The translations under genes were made by a program, and so were the position numbers. From positions 1 through 53,726 of the forward strand of contig JAEWIX010000080.1 in NCBI GenBank assembly GCA_023386885.1: a stretch of 53,726 nt of DNA. The letters run 5' to 3'. Below the pieces are notes generated by a model, which was not told the DNA's origin, ran no database searches, and worked only from the letters and a program-made list of their open reading frames with translations. Positions 24,345-36,496 of this stretch are shown here, in pieces. Source of the DNA: Pseudomonadota bacterium (GTDB lineage Bacteria; Pseudomonadota; Alphaproteobacteria; Rhizobiales; Xanthobacteraceae). Position 1 is the first letter of the stretch. Each line of letters opens with the position of its first letter.

Positions 24345-24926
24345 ATGAAAACAACATTCCTTGCCGCCGCAGCCGCAACAGCAATGCTGGTGGCCGCACC
24401 CGCTATCGCCGCACCCGCCGCGAAAAACAGCGCAACACAATCCGACGCCATGTCATCGACCACCGCATCGAAGCCGATGAAGAAATCGATGAGGCACACC
24501 TCGGCCAAGCGGATGAAGTCGCACCACCACCGCAAGCACATGAGCCGCATGGATCAACCGCGCTATGACCGCAGCGCGACCTATCGCGATGAATGGAATC
24601 GGCCGATGAACACCGGTTTCGCGCCGCTCGATTTCGCCGGCAACGTGGCGGGCAGCGCCATCGGCACGGCGGGCGCCATCGCCGGCACCGCTGTCGGAAC
24701 CGCTGGCGCGATCGCAGCGGCGCCGTTCGGCCGTGGTCCCTACGGCTATCGCGACGCTTATGCGTATGAGCCGCAATATGCCTACAACGACGTCTACGAT
24801 GCGCCTTACACATATAACGGCACCGCGATTCAAACTTCGCAAAGCTACGCCGCGCGTAACGGTTTCGTCTGTCAGCCGGGCACCATGTACACGAATTCGT
24901 TCGGCCAGCGGCAGCTTTGCCAGTAG
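24345..24926 (+). CDS. Secreted basic/Tyr-rich protein of unknown function
   Basis: A 193-residue protein. A clear signal peptide (MKTTFLAAAAATAMLVAAPAIAAPA) precedes a strongly basic stretch, KPMKKSMRHTSAKRMKSHHHRKHMSRMD (about 43-70). A glycine/alanine stretch follows (FAGNVAGSAIGTAGAIAGTAVGTAGAIAAAPFG), then a Tyr-rich part (YGYRDAYAYEPQYAYNDVYDAPYTYNG) and a C-terminal segment with two Cys. The start has a strong AAGGAGA. The Gly/Ala repeat resembles glycine-zipper outer-membrane-associated proteins. Role unknown. Confidence 0.75.
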   Translation: MKTTFLAAAAATAMLVAAPAIAAPAAKNSATQSDAMSSTTASKPMKKSMRHTSAKRMKSHHHRKHMSRMDQPRYDRSATYRDEWNRPMNTGFAPLDFAGNVAGSAIGTAGAIAGTAVGTAGAIAAAPFGRGPYGYRDAYAYEPQYAYNDVYDAPYTYNGTAIQTSQSYAARNGFVCQPGTMYTNSFGQRQLCQ

Positions 24927-24959
24927 CACGCATGGCGTAACTTCATGTCGTGCATGAGC

Positions 24960-24993
24960 GGCGCGCGCCAGATGACGATGTGAGGCGCGCGCC
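24960..24993. repeat. Duplicated GGCGCGCGCC palindrome
   Basis: The 10-bp palindrome GGCGCGCGCC occurs at 24960-24969 and 24984-24993, between the convergent secreted-protein and carbonic anhydrase genes. The two copies can form a hairpin that may end either transcript, although no T run follows. Confidence 0.4.
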
Positions 24994-25002
24994 GTGTCGC
25001 AA

Positions 25003-25710
25003 TCAGCCTAGCCAACTGACCTTTCCGGTCGCGAGATCGTGCATCGCGCCGACGATCGTCAGATCGCCCGCCGCCACCAGTTGCTTCATGACCGGACTTT
25101 TCGCGGTGAGTTTCGCAACCGCCATGCGGACGTTGGTTTCGGCCACCGCCTGAACGAAGGTCGCGTTCTTAGATGTGTGCTCGCCACTCGCCTTGGTCGC
25201 CTTTACCGCGGGCCGGATGTTGGCCAGCGTCGTCGTCAGATTGCCAAGCTTGGCGTTGTCGATCGCGCCCTTCACCGCGCCGCATTCGCTATGACCGAGC
25301 ACAACGACGGCACGCGCGCCAGCGAGCTTGGTCGCGAATTCCAGGCTGCCGATGATATCGGTATTGACGAAATTTCCGGCGATACGCGCGCAGAAAATAT
25401 CGCCAATACTCTGGTCGAACACCAGTTCGGGCGGCACGCGGGAATCGATGCAGCCGACCACGACCGCAAAAGGCGCTTGCCCGGCGGCGGTATCCTTCAC
25501 CTGCTGCATCAGATCGCAGTTGACGATGTTGCCCGCGGCGAATCGCTCGTTGCCGGCTTTCAATCGGGCCAGCGCATCCGCCGGCGTCTTCGCGTTTTGA
25601 CGCTCGCGCGTCATCACGCCGCAGCTCGCCGGCAACGCGTTCGCACGCGTGACCAGACTAGGCAACAACGCCAACGACACGCATCCGCAGAACATTCGAC
25701 GGCTCAACAT
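25003..25710 (-). CDS. Exported beta-class carbonic anhydrase
   Basis: A 235-residue protein that hydrates CO2 to bicarbonate. Zinc ligands are C87 in VVVGCIDSRVPPE, H140 and C143 in VLGHSECGAVKGA; D89-R91 complete the catalytic dyad. The N-terminus MLSRRMFCGCVSLALLPSLVTRANALPA is a signal sequence with an SRR start that might be Tat-type, so the enzyme probably acts in the periplasm. ATG at 25710 has GGAG 7 nt upstream; an ATG at 25752 would hide the signal. Most beta enzymes in this group are cytoplasmic. Confidence 0.9.
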   Translation of the reverse strand: MLSRRMFCGCVSLALLPSLVTRANALPASCGVMTRERQNAKTPADALARLKAGNERFAAGNIVNCDLMQQVKDTAAGQAPFAVVVGCIDSRVPPELVFDQSIGDIFCARIAGNFVNTDIIGSLEFATKLAGARAVVVLGHSECGAVKGAIDNAKLGNLTTTLANIRPAVKATKASGEHTSKNATFVQAVAETNVRMAVAKLTAKSPVMKQLVAAGDLTIVGAMHDLATGKVSWLG

Positions 25711-25833
25711 CTCACGACTCCATGAGCAACGTTTCCTCCGGCGGCACCTCATGCCGCCGCGCGCCCCCGCGCGGGCAGAGAGTTCCCCAGCGGTGGTTAA
25801 GGATCGCTCACCACAGGCGCCTGAGAGCCGGGA

Positions 25834-27342
<1,509 letters not shown>

Positions 27343-27510
27343 GCGGCGTTTCCCGATTACAGCAAGGTGTATCAAGGCAACCGGATTGCGCCGCCGACGT
27401 CAATATGCCGCGCACTTGCCCGACATGGGACCATTCCGTGACCGGCGGAACGATTTCGCCGGCTGCCGTTTATCCAACGTGATGGCCCGCCTATAACCGG
27501 GAGCTTGACG

Positions 27511-27801
27511 ATGACACTGGCAAAGATCGCTCTGGCTGGCGCGATGGTCGCGGCACTTGGCTCAGCGGCGTTGGCGCAGGAACCGCGCACCGGCACGGTC
27601 ACCGTGCTCGACCGGTTGAATGGCAGCATCACGATTCAGCAGCCGCAAAGCGGCACCACCGGCGCAAACGCCGAGGGCGTCGTCGAACGTTTCAAGATAC
27701 CGCTGAAGATGCTGGACAACGTGCACGCCGGGGACAAGGTCAAATTCTCCGTCACCGAAGCGAACAACACCAAGACCATCACAAAGATCGAGGCGCAATA
27801 G
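27511..27801 (+). CDS. Small periplasmic CusF-like (copper-binding annotated) protein
   Basis: A 96-residue protein. The signal peptide MTLAKIALAGAMVAALGSAALAQ precedes a small beta-barrel-like domain: TGTVTVLDRLNGSITIQQPQ, VVERFKIPLKMLDNVHAGDKVKFSVTEANNTKTITKIE. The GDKVKFSV...ITKIE ending resembles CusF-type domains, but the Trp and paired Met that bind copper in CusF are not obvious here, so copper binding is uncertain. GGGAG lies 8 nt before the start. It is divergent from glpK. Confidence 0.7.
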   Translation: MTLAKIALAGAMVAALGSAALAQEPRTGTVTVLDRLNGSITIQQPQSGTTGANAEGVVERFKIPLKMLDNVHAGDKVKFSVTEANNTKTITKIEAQ

Positions 27802-27852
27802 GGCGTCGTCGTTTGAGGCGCGCTAAATCGGCGCGCGCCTCAGACGCGCTCG

Positions 27853-28626
27853 TTACACCGACGCCGTCGTAACGCCGCCGTCGATGACGATGGTCTGTCC
27901 GGTCATGAAAGTCGACGCATCCGAGCCGAGATACGCCACCGCGCCGGCGATCTCGTGCGGTTCGCCGATGCGGCGGAGCGGCGTGGTCGCGGTGCGGCGT
28001 TTCAGCAGCGCTTCGTCTTCCCACAGCGCGCGAGCGAAATCGGTTTTCACCAAGCCCGGCGCGATGCAATTGACGCGGACACCCTTCGGGCCCCACTCGC
28101 CGGCAAGGCTGCGGCACAGCGCAAAGTCGGCCGCTTTCGAAATGCCGTAAGCGCCGATCACCGTCGAACCGCGCAGGCCGCCGATCGACGAGATGATCAC
28201 CACCGAGCCGTTGCCGCGCTCCGCCATCTGCGGGATCGCCCGCGCGCAGAGCCAGACGTTGCTCTTGACGTTGGAGCCCATGATCTTGTCGAAGGCTTCG
28301 TCGGTGATGTCGAGCAGCGGGCCGTAATAAGGATTCACCGCCGCGTTGCAGACCAGAATATCGATCTTGCCGTAGTGCCTGGTCGCGCCGTCGATCAGCC
28401 CTTCGACTTCGTTCCGTCGCGAGATGTTGCAGGGAATAACCAGCGCCTCGCCGCCGGCATCGCGAATGCCCTTGGCGACTTCCTCGCAGGCATCGGCCTT
28501 ACGGCTCGACACCACCACCTTCGCGCCGAGCTTCGCCAGCAGTTCAGCCGACGCGCGCCCGATGCCACGGCTCGAGCCGGTAACGACGGCAACTTTTCCG
28601 GAGAGATCGAAGGGAGTGCTTTGCAT
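27853..28626 (-). CDS. SDR-family oxidoreductase, last gene of the pim-type operon
   Basis: A 257-residue classical short-chain dehydrogenase. The NAD(P)-binding motif is VTGSSRGIGRASAELLAKLGA (about residues 15-35), NAAVNPYYG carries the NAG-like motif, the catalytic Ser is in VVIISSIGGL and YGISKAADF supplies Tyr and Lys. SSRKAD after the second strand suggests NADP preference. It occupies the end of the pim gene order where pimE is expected, but I cannot confirm identity, so no symbol is given. It probably acts on a hydroxyacyl intermediate; a REP palindrome separates it from pimD. Confidence 0.88.
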   Translation of the reverse strand: MQSTPFDLSGKVAVVTGSSRGIGRASAELLAKLGAKVVVSSRKADACEEVAKGIRDAGGEALVIPCNISRRNEVEGLIDGATRHYGKIDILVCNAAVNPYYGPLLDITDEAFDKIMGSNVKSNVWLCARAIPQMAERGNGSVVIISSIGGLRGSTVIGAYGISKAADFALCRSLAGEWGPKGVRVNCIAPGLVKTDFARALWEDEALLKRRTATTPLRRIGEPHEIAGAVAYLGSDASTFMTGQTIVIDGGVTTASV

Positions 28627-28663
28627 GGCGACGTTTCCTGTTCGTTACGATTGTCTATCCGTT

Positions 28664-28750
28664 GTCATGGCCGGATTTATTCCGGCCATTCACGCCTTAT
28701 TCGTTTGCTGCTCCAAAACGTGGATGGCCGGGACAAGCCCGGCCATGACG
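28664..28750. repeat. Inverted pair of REP palindromes (GGCCGG type)
   Basis: GTCATGGCCGGATTTATTCC starting at 28664 and the facing copy ending GCCCGGCCATGACG at 28750. Each unit is itself a palindrome. They lie inside the operon between the SDR and pimD genes. Confidence 0.75.
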
Positions 28751-28800
28751 CGGTACATGTGAGCAATGGCTGTGAACAACACAGCCGTCGCTCAGCATTC

Positions 28801-29943
28801 TCAAATGATCCCACCCGCCTCGCTGGCGCGGCGCAGATGATAGTCGGTATCGCCAAACGTGGTCTCGATGATCGACAGCCGCTTGAAGTAGTGGCCGATC
28901 GAGGCCTCCATGGTCATGCCGATACCGCCATGCAGTTGGATCGACTGCTGACCGACGAACTTCAGCGAATTGCCGACCTGCACCTTGGCAGCGGCCACCG
29001 ACGCAGCGCGCTCCTTGGCGTCGTCGAAATCGCTCGCCATGGTCGCCAGCAGCGCCATGCTGCGGGCCTGCTCGGTGAACACGAACATGTCCGCTGCGCG
29101 GTGCTGGAGCGACTGGAAGCTGCCGATCGGCACGCCGAACTGCTTGCGCGTCTTGATATATTCGACGGTGATCTTGAGCGACTCGTCCATCGCACCCACC
29201 GCCTCGGCGCACAGCGCGGTGCGCGCTTCATCCACCACGCGCTCGATCAGCGGCAGGCCACCCGCCGGATCGCCGATCGCCGCATCCGCGCCGACTTCGA
29301 CGCCGGTGAAGGTGATGTCAGCGGCGCGCATGCCGTCCTGCGTCGGATAGCCCTTCACCGTCACGCCCTTGGCGTCGCGTGGCACAAGAAACACGCCGAT
29401 GCCGTCACGCTCGGTCTGCCCGCCCTTGGTGCGTGCGGTGACGACCAGCGTATCTGCGGCCTCGCCGTTGAGGACGACGAACTTCTCGCCGTCGATGACC
29501 CAGCCGTCACCCTTCTTCTTGGCGGTGGTGGAGATATCGTTGAGGTCGTAGCGCGAATTCTTCTCGAGCTGCGCAAACGCAAAGGTCTTGCTACCGTCAA
29601 TGATGCCGGGAATATGCGCGGCCTTCTGCGCGTCCGAGCCACCGTGGCGCAGGAAGCCGCCGGCGATCACCACCGTCGGCAGATACGGCTCGAGTACCAG
29701 GGCGCGACCGAACGCCTGCATCACGATCATGGTCTCGACCGCGCCGGCACCGAAGCCGCCATCGGTCTCGGCGAACGGCAGGCCGAGCAGCCCCTGCTCC
29801 GCCAGCTTGCCCCAGACCGCCTTGCTCCAGCCGATTTTCTCGGCGCCGTACTTCTTGCGTTGTTCGAAATCGTAGGAATCGTTCAATAGCCCGTCGACGC
29901 TATCCTTGAGAAGCCGCTGCTCCTCGGACAAATCAAAATCCAT
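28801..29943 (-). CDS. pimD: Acyl-CoA dehydrogenase, PimD type
   Basis: A 380-residue flavoprotein dehydrogenase that introduces the alpha,beta double bond in acyl-CoA. The N-terminal helical domain begins MDFDLSEEQRLLKDSVDGLLNDSYDFEQRKKYG, the middle domain has FAFAQLEKNSRYDLNDISTTAKKKGDGWVIDGEKFVVLNG, and the C-terminal domain ends with QLHGGIGMTMEASIGHYFKRL. It pairs with the second dehydrogenase just upstream; in the R. palustris pim cluster these are the small and large subunits. The assigned substrates there are C7-C14 dicarboxylic and fatty acyl-CoAs. Confidence 0.9.
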   Translation of the reverse strand: MDFDLSEEQRLLKDSVDGLLNDSYDFEQRKKYGAEKIGWSKAVWGKLAEQGLLGLPFAETDGGFGAGAVETMIVMQAFGRALVLEPYLPTVVIAGGFLRHGGSDAQKAAHIPGIIDGSKTFAFAQLEKNSRYDLNDISTTAKKKGDGWVIDGEKFVVLNGEAADTLVVTARTKGGQTERDGIGVFLVPRDAKGVTVKGYPTQDGMRAADITFTGVEVGADAAIGDPAGGLPLIERVVDEARTALCAEAVGAMDESLKITVEYIKTRKQFGVPIGSFQSLQHRAADMFVFTEQARSMALLATMASDFDDAKERAASVAAAKVQVGNSLKFVGQQSIQLHGGIGMTMEASIGHYFKRLSIIETTFGDTDYHLRRASEAGGII

Positions 29944-29970
29944 GTTTCGTTCCTCAAACTGTCAAACTCA

Positions 29971-30060
29971 GCGTCATTGCGAGGAGCGCGAGCGGCGAAG
30001 CTATCCAGCTAGCCGCCGCGCCGTTTGATCTGGATTGCTTCGCTTCGCCCGCAATGACGC
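29971..30060. repeat. Inverted pair of GTCATTGCGAGG-type REP sequences
   Basis: GCGTCATTGCGAGGAGCGCG from 29971 and the facing sequence TTCGCCCGCAATGACGC ending at 30060, with about 20 bp between the units. It lies between pimC and pimD. Confidence 0.75.
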
Positions 30061-30101
30061 AGCGAAGAGATGCGCGGCCGGAGCGTTCCGGCCGCCAAGA
30101 A

Positions 30102-31292
30102 TTACAGCCCCAGCACTGCCTTGCTGATGATGTTGCGCTGGATCTCGTTGGAGCCGCCGTAAATCGACACCTTGCGGTAGTTGAAATAGGTCGGCGCGAT
30201 CTGCGCGATCCAGTCCATGGTTTCGTTGGTATTGTCGTCGCCATGGATGTCGTACGGATTGGCGAATGGGCCTGCGACTTCGAGCATCAGTTCGGTGAGC
30301 CTCTGCTGGATCTCCGAGCCCTTGATCTTGAGCACCGAGGAAGCGGGGTCCGGCTTGCCCTTGCCGTTCTTGCCCTCGTTGGCGACAACGCGCATCTGCG
30401 TCAGTTCGAGCGCCTTCAGCTCTACCTCGACCGCCGCGAGTTTCTCGCGGAATTTCGGATCGTCGATGATCGGGCGACCGCCGGCCTGGGTGCTGCCCGC
30501 CAGTTCGCGCAGGCGACGCAGGCGTTCCTTCGACATGCCGACGCGGGCGATGTTGGTACGCTCGTTGCCGAGCAGGAACTTGGCGTAATCCCAGCCCTTG
30601 TTCTCCTCGCCGACGAGATTTTCCGCAGGCACCTCGACATCGTCGAAGAACACTTCGTTGACTTCGCGGCCGCCGTCGATGGTGACGATCGGGCGCACAG
30701 TGATGCCCTTCGACTTCATGTCGATCAGCAGGAACGAAATACCCTGCTGCTTCTTCGCCGCCGGATCCGTGCGCACAAGGCAGAAGATCCAGTCGGCGTG
30801 CTGCGCCAGCGTGGTCCAGGTCTTCTGACCGTTGACGATATACTTGTCGCCCTTGCGTTCGGCCTTGGTCTTCAGCGAAGCGAGGTCCGATCCCGAACCC
30901 GGCTCGGAGAAGCCCTGGCACCACCAGTCGGTGAGATTGGCGATGCGCGGCAGATAGTGCTTCTTCTGCGCCTCGTTGGCGAAGGTGTAGATCACCGGGC
31001 CGACCATATTGACACCGAACGGCAGCGGCGGCGGCGCGGGGGTCGCCTGCATCTCCTCATTGAAGATGTATTGCTGCACGGCGGTCCAGTCGGTACCGCC
31101 ATATTCCTTGGGCCAATGCGGGACGGCCCAGCCCTTCTTGTGCAGGATGCGCGTCCACTCCACCATGTCTTCCTTGGTGGTGTGGCGATTTTCCGACAGC
31201 TTCTTCTTGATGCCGGCCGGAACGTTATCGCGGAAGAAGGCGCGGACTTCCTCGCGGAATGCCTGTTCTTCCGGGGTGAGACTGAGATCCAT
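30102..31292 (-). CDS. pimC: Acyl-CoA dehydrogenase, PimC type
   Basis: A 396-residue acyl-CoA dehydrogenase. It starts MDLSLTPEEQAFREEVRAFFRDNVP; the FAD/substrate middle domain has WCQGFSEPGSGSDLASLKTKAERKGDKYIVNGQKTWTTLAQHAD, and the C-terminus is YFNYRKVSIYGGSNEIQRNIISKAVLGL, including the YGGSNEIQ motif. It lies between the thiolase gene and pimD and probably forms a heteromeric enzyme with PimD. An intergenic hairpin near 31321-31340 separates it from pimB. Confidence 0.92.
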   Translation of the reverse strand: MDLSLTPEEQAFREEVRAFFRDNVPAGIKKKLSENRHTTKEDMVEWTRILHKKGWAVPHWPKEYGGTDWTAVQQYIFNEEMQATPAPPPLPFGVNMVGPVIYTFANEAQKKHYLPRIANLTDWWCQGFSEPGSGSDLASLKTKAERKGDKYIVNGQKTWTTLAQHADWIFCLVRTDPAAKKQQGISFLLIDMKSKGITVRPIVTIDGGREVNEVFFDDVEVPAENLVGEENKGWDYAKFLLGNERTNIARVGMSKERLRRLRELAGSTQAGGRPIIDDPKFREKLAAVEVELKALELTQMRVVANEGKNGKGKPDPASSVLKIKGSEIQQRLTELMLEVAGPFANPYDIHGDDNTNETMDWIAQIAPTYFNYRKVSIYGGSNEIQRNIISKAVLGL

Positions 31293-31320
31293 CGGATGCT
31301 CCCTGGGTTGATGTGGCTCA

Positions 31321-31348
31321 CCTCCCCCCGCAGGGGGAGGGAGTTATT
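31321..31348 (+). terminator. Hairpin between pimB and pimC
   Basis: CCTCCCCC/GGGGGAGG with loop CGCA, followed on the plus strand by GAGTTATTTTTTT. Its T run faces away from the operon direction, so for the pim mRNA it is more likely a stability or processing element; on the plus strand it could stop antisense transcription. Confidence 0.45.
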
Positions 31349-31351
31349 TTT

Positions 31352-32539
31352 TTACTGCACGATCTCGAACAGGCCCGCCGAGCCCATGCCGCCGCCGACG
31401 CACATGGTGACGACCGCATACTTCGCCTTGCGGCGACGGCCTTCGATCAGCGCGTGACCGGCCAGGCGCGCGCCCGACATGCCATAGGGATGGCCGACCG
31501 AGATCGCGCCGCCGTTGACGTTGAGCTTCTCCGGATCGATGCCGAGCTTGTCGCGGCAATACAGCACCTGCACCGCGAAGGCTTCGTTCAATTCCCACAG
31601 GTCGATGTCATCGACGGTGAGACCGTGGCGCTTCAGCAAACGCGGCACCGCGAACACCGGGCCGATACCCATCTCGTCCGGCTCACAGCCGGCGGAAACG
31701 AAGCCGCGGAAGATGCCGAGCGGCTTGAGGCCCTTCTGCGCCGCGAGCTTGTCGCTCATGATGACGGTGGCGCTGGCGCCGTCCGACAACTGGCTGGCGT
31801 TGCCGGCGGTGATGGTGAAGCCGTCGCCGCGCACGGCCTTCAGGCTCGCCAAACCTTCGGCAGTGGTTTCCGGCCGCGGGCCTTCATCCTGCGACAGCGT
31901 CACGTCCTTGAACGAGACTTCCTTGGTCTCCTTGTTGACGACTGCCATCTTGGTCGAGATCGGCGCCAGTTCGTCGTTGAACTTGCCGCCTTGCTGCGCG
32001 GCCGCGGTGCGGCGCTGACTTTCCAGCGAATACTCGTCCTGGCGCTCGCGCGAGATGCCATAGCGCTTCGCCACCGTCTCGGCGGTGTCGAGCATCGGCA
32101 TGTAGATGTCCTTGTGCATCTTCACCAGTTCAGGATCGATGACATGGAATTTGTTGGCGTGATCGTTCTGTACCAGGCTGATCGATTCACCGCCGCCGCC
32201 GACGGCGATCTCGACGCCGTCGAACAGCACCGAGCGCGCCGCAAGCGCGATCGCCTGCAAGCCCGAGGCACACTGGCGGTCGATGGTGGTGCCGCCGACC
32301 GTGACCGGCAGGCCGGCGCGCAGCGCGGCCTTGCGGGCGATGTTGCCGCCGGTGGCGCCCTGCTGCATGGCAGCGCCCATCACCACGTCCTCGATCTCCT
32401 TCGGGTCGAGCTTGGCGCGCTTCACCGCGTGCTCGATGGCGTGGCCGAGCAGGGTCGCGCCTTCGGTGTTGTTGAGAGCGCCGCGATAGGCCTTGCCGAT
32501 CGGGGTGCGGGCAGTGGAAACGATAACGGCATCGGTCAT
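31352..32539 (-). CDS. pimB: Thiolase (acetyl-CoA C-acyltransferase), PimB type
   Basis: A 395-residue thiolase that cleaves 3-ketoacyl-CoA with CoA to release acetyl-CoA. The acyl-accepting C90 lies in DRQCASGLQAIALA, the catalytic His in NGGAISVGHPYGMSGARL, and the second Cys (C380) in TMCVGGGMGSAGLFE. Its ATG overlaps the stop of pimA in ATGA, showing tight coupling with the ligase. In the pathway it completes each beta-oxidation cycle. Confidence 0.94.
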   Translation of the reverse strand: MTDAVIVSTARTPIGKAYRGALNNTEGATLLGHAIEHAVKRAKLDPKEIEDVVMGAAMQQGATGGNIARKAALRAGLPVTVGGTTIDRQCASGLQAIALAARSVLFDGVEIAVGGGGESISLVQNDHANKFHVIDPELVKMHKDIYMPMLDTAETVAKRYGISRERQDEYSLESQRRTAAAQQGGKFNDELAPISTKMAVVNKETKEVSFKDVTLSQDEGPRPETTAEGLASLKAVRGDGFTITAGNASQLSDGASATVIMSDKLAAQKGLKPLGIFRGFVSAGCEPDEMGIGPVFAVPRLLKRHGLTVDDIDLWELNEAFAVQVLYCRDKLGIDPEKLNVNGGAISVGHPYGMSGARLAGHALIEGRRRKAKYAVVTMCVGGGMGSAGLFEIVQ

Positions 32540-34224
32540 GAACGACCTCCTGTTGCGAGTTTTGGTGAGTGTTGAACCGTGGGTGAAGGTTGCTGACTGC
32601 GCAATTCGTGGCGGGACAATTTGCCCACCGCGGTGCGCGGCAGTTCGTCGACGAAATCCAGCGCCGCCGGCAATTCGTGCTTGCCGACCTTGCCGGTGAG
32701 AAAGGCGCGGAGTTCATCGAGGGTGAATGCGGCGACGCCCGGCTTCAATTTTACGAACGCCTTGGCGGCCTCGCCGCGATAGTCGTCCGCAACGCCGATC
32801 ACCAGCACCTCGTGGACGTCGGGATGGGTATAGATCGCCTGCTCGATCATCTGCGGATAGACGTTGAAGCCGCCAGAGATGATCATGTCCTTCTTGCGGT
32901 CGACCAGATAGAAATAGCCGTCGCTATCCATGTAACCGATATCGCCGGTGAGGAAGCGATCACCGACGAAACCTTCAGCGGTTTCTTCCGGCCTGTTCCA
33001 GTAGCCGCGCGTGACGTTCGGTCCCTTGATGCGGATTTCGCCGGTCTCGTTCGGCGGCAACACGCGCGACGGATCGTCCAGCGCCACCACGTCGAGTTCG
33101 ATGCCGGGCAGCATCAGACCGATCGAACCCGGCTTGTCCGGTCCGGTCGGCGGATGGCCGGTGCCGGGCGAACAGGTTTCGGTCATGCCCCAGCCGCTCT
33201 TCAGCGTCAGGCCGGTCTTGCGCTCAAAAACCTTTGCGACCTCGACCGGCAGCGGTGCGCCGCCGGAGCCCGCCACCGCAAGCGACGACAGGTCGCGGCT
33301 TTCCAGCGACGGATCGTTGGCGAGCGCGATCCACATCGTCGGCACACCGGGAAACACCGTGGCTCGTTTTGTCTCGATATCGCGCAGCACCGCGCCGACA
33401 TCGAAGCGCTGATGCAGCGAGATCAGATTGCCGTAGCGGATGGAGCCGAGCAGGATCACTGTCAGCGCGTAGATATGGAACAGCGGCAGCACGCAGATCA
33501 CGCGCTCGACGGTATTGCGCTCGGCGCGCGCTTTCGCGCCCCAGACGTCGTAGATCGACACCGCCGAGGTGAGATTGCGGTGGCTTAGCATCGCGCCTTT
33601 CGGCAGGCCGGTGGTGCCGCCGGTGTATTGCAGCAGCGCCACGTCCTCGACATCGATCTGCGGCCACTGCGCGGGCTTTGCGGCACCGGCAACAAATTGT
33701 TTGAAAGTGATCGCGCGGGAATCGTCCGGCAGTGCCGTTTGCGGCGTGCCGATCGCGCCCCAATCGTCGTCCTCGCAGACGATCAGCTTGTCGAGCAGAC
33801 CCTTGGCGAGAAACCGCAGCGCCATCGGCAGCAGCGCCGACAGGTTGCTGGTGACCAGCACACGCGCGCCGCTGTCGGTGAGTTTATGCGACAGTGCGAT
33901 CTCGCCATCGAGCGGCGACAGATGCACCAGCCGCGCGCCGGCTTTCAGCGCACCGAAGAAATTGATCGGATGGTCCGGCGAATTTCCGAGAAACAGCGCG
34001 ACCGAGTGACCCTTGCCGATACCGTCGCGCAGAAACGCCGCCGCGACCTGATCGACCCGCGCCTGCAAGTCGCTGAAACTGATCGGTCGGTCGCGAAATT
34101 CAAGAGCCGGCCGCGTGCCGTAATTCGCGACCGCCGTGGCGAGCAAGTCCGGCAAGGTGCCCCGCGCGATCGGAGCATCCCATCGCACGCCTTCCGGATA
34201 AAACTGCTCGCCGGGGTGACTCAT
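32536..34224 (-). CDS. pimA: Acid-CoA ligase, PimA type
   Basis: A 562-residue ANL-family ligase. P-loop YTGGTTGLPKG at residues 200-210; A5 motif SGWGMTETCSPGTGHPP; A8 region FLTGDIGYMDSDGYFYLVDRKKDMIISGGFNVYP; A10 lysine in PRTAVGKLSRHELR. In R. palustris the purified PimA activates C7-C14 dicarboxylic and fatty acids; the same gene order here supports the same role. Overlaps pimB by 4 bp. Confidence 0.92.
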   Translation of the reverse strand: MSHPGEQFYPEGVRWDAPIARGTLPDLLATAVANYGTRPALEFRDRPISFSDLQARVDQVAAAFLRDGIGKGHSVALFLGNSPDHPINFFGALKAGARLVHLSPLDGEIALSHKLTDSGARVLVTSNLSALLPMALRFLAKGLLDKLIVCEDDDWGAIGTPQTALPDDSRAITFKQFVAGAAKPAQWPQIDVEDVALLQYTGGTTGLPKGAMLSHRNLTSAVSIYDVWGAKARAERNTVERVICVLPLFHIYALTVILLGSIRYGNLISLHQRFDVGAVLRDIETKRATVFPGVPTMWIALANDPSLESRDLSSLAVAGSGGAPLPVEVAKVFERKTGLTLKSGWGMTETCSPGTGHPPTGPDKPGSIGLMLPGIELDVVALDDPSRVLPPNETGEIRIKGPNVTRGYWNRPEETAEGFVGDRFLTGDIGYMDSDGYFYLVDRKKDMIISGGFNVYPQMIEQAIYTHPDVHEVLVIGVADDYRGEAAKAFVKLKPGVAAFTLDELRAFLTGKVGKHELPAALDFVDELPRTAVGKLSRHELRSQQPSPTVQHSPKLATGGRS

Positions 34225-34261
34225 TTCGGTTGGCCTAATTCTTCGACGCGAGCGCCGAACT

Positions 34262-34380
34262 TACTCCCCTCCCCTTGTGGGGAGAGGTTAGGGACGAGGG
34301 CTCCGCGCGCATGGCATCGCTAGCTGGCCGCCCACTCTATTCCTCCCCCACGAGGGAAGGAATAGAGCGACGGGCGCGGC
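34262..34380. repeat. Repeat-rich gap between pimF and pimA
   Basis: CTCCCCTCCCCTTGTGGGGAGAGG-like hairpin at 34264-34287 followed by a second hairpin CTATTCC...GGAATAG around 34337-34375. These CTCCCC...GGGGAG units are typical dispersed repeats of related genomes. They may modulate the mRNA between the first and second genes of the operon. Confidence 0.5.
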
Positions 34381-34393
34381 GCCCAGCTCAGGT

Positions 34394-36496
<2,103 letters not shown>

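Noticed and set aside
25711..25833. Riboswitch between glpK and carbonic anhydrase
   Set aside because: The 123-bp gap is GC-rich but I could not fit any known aptamer pattern.
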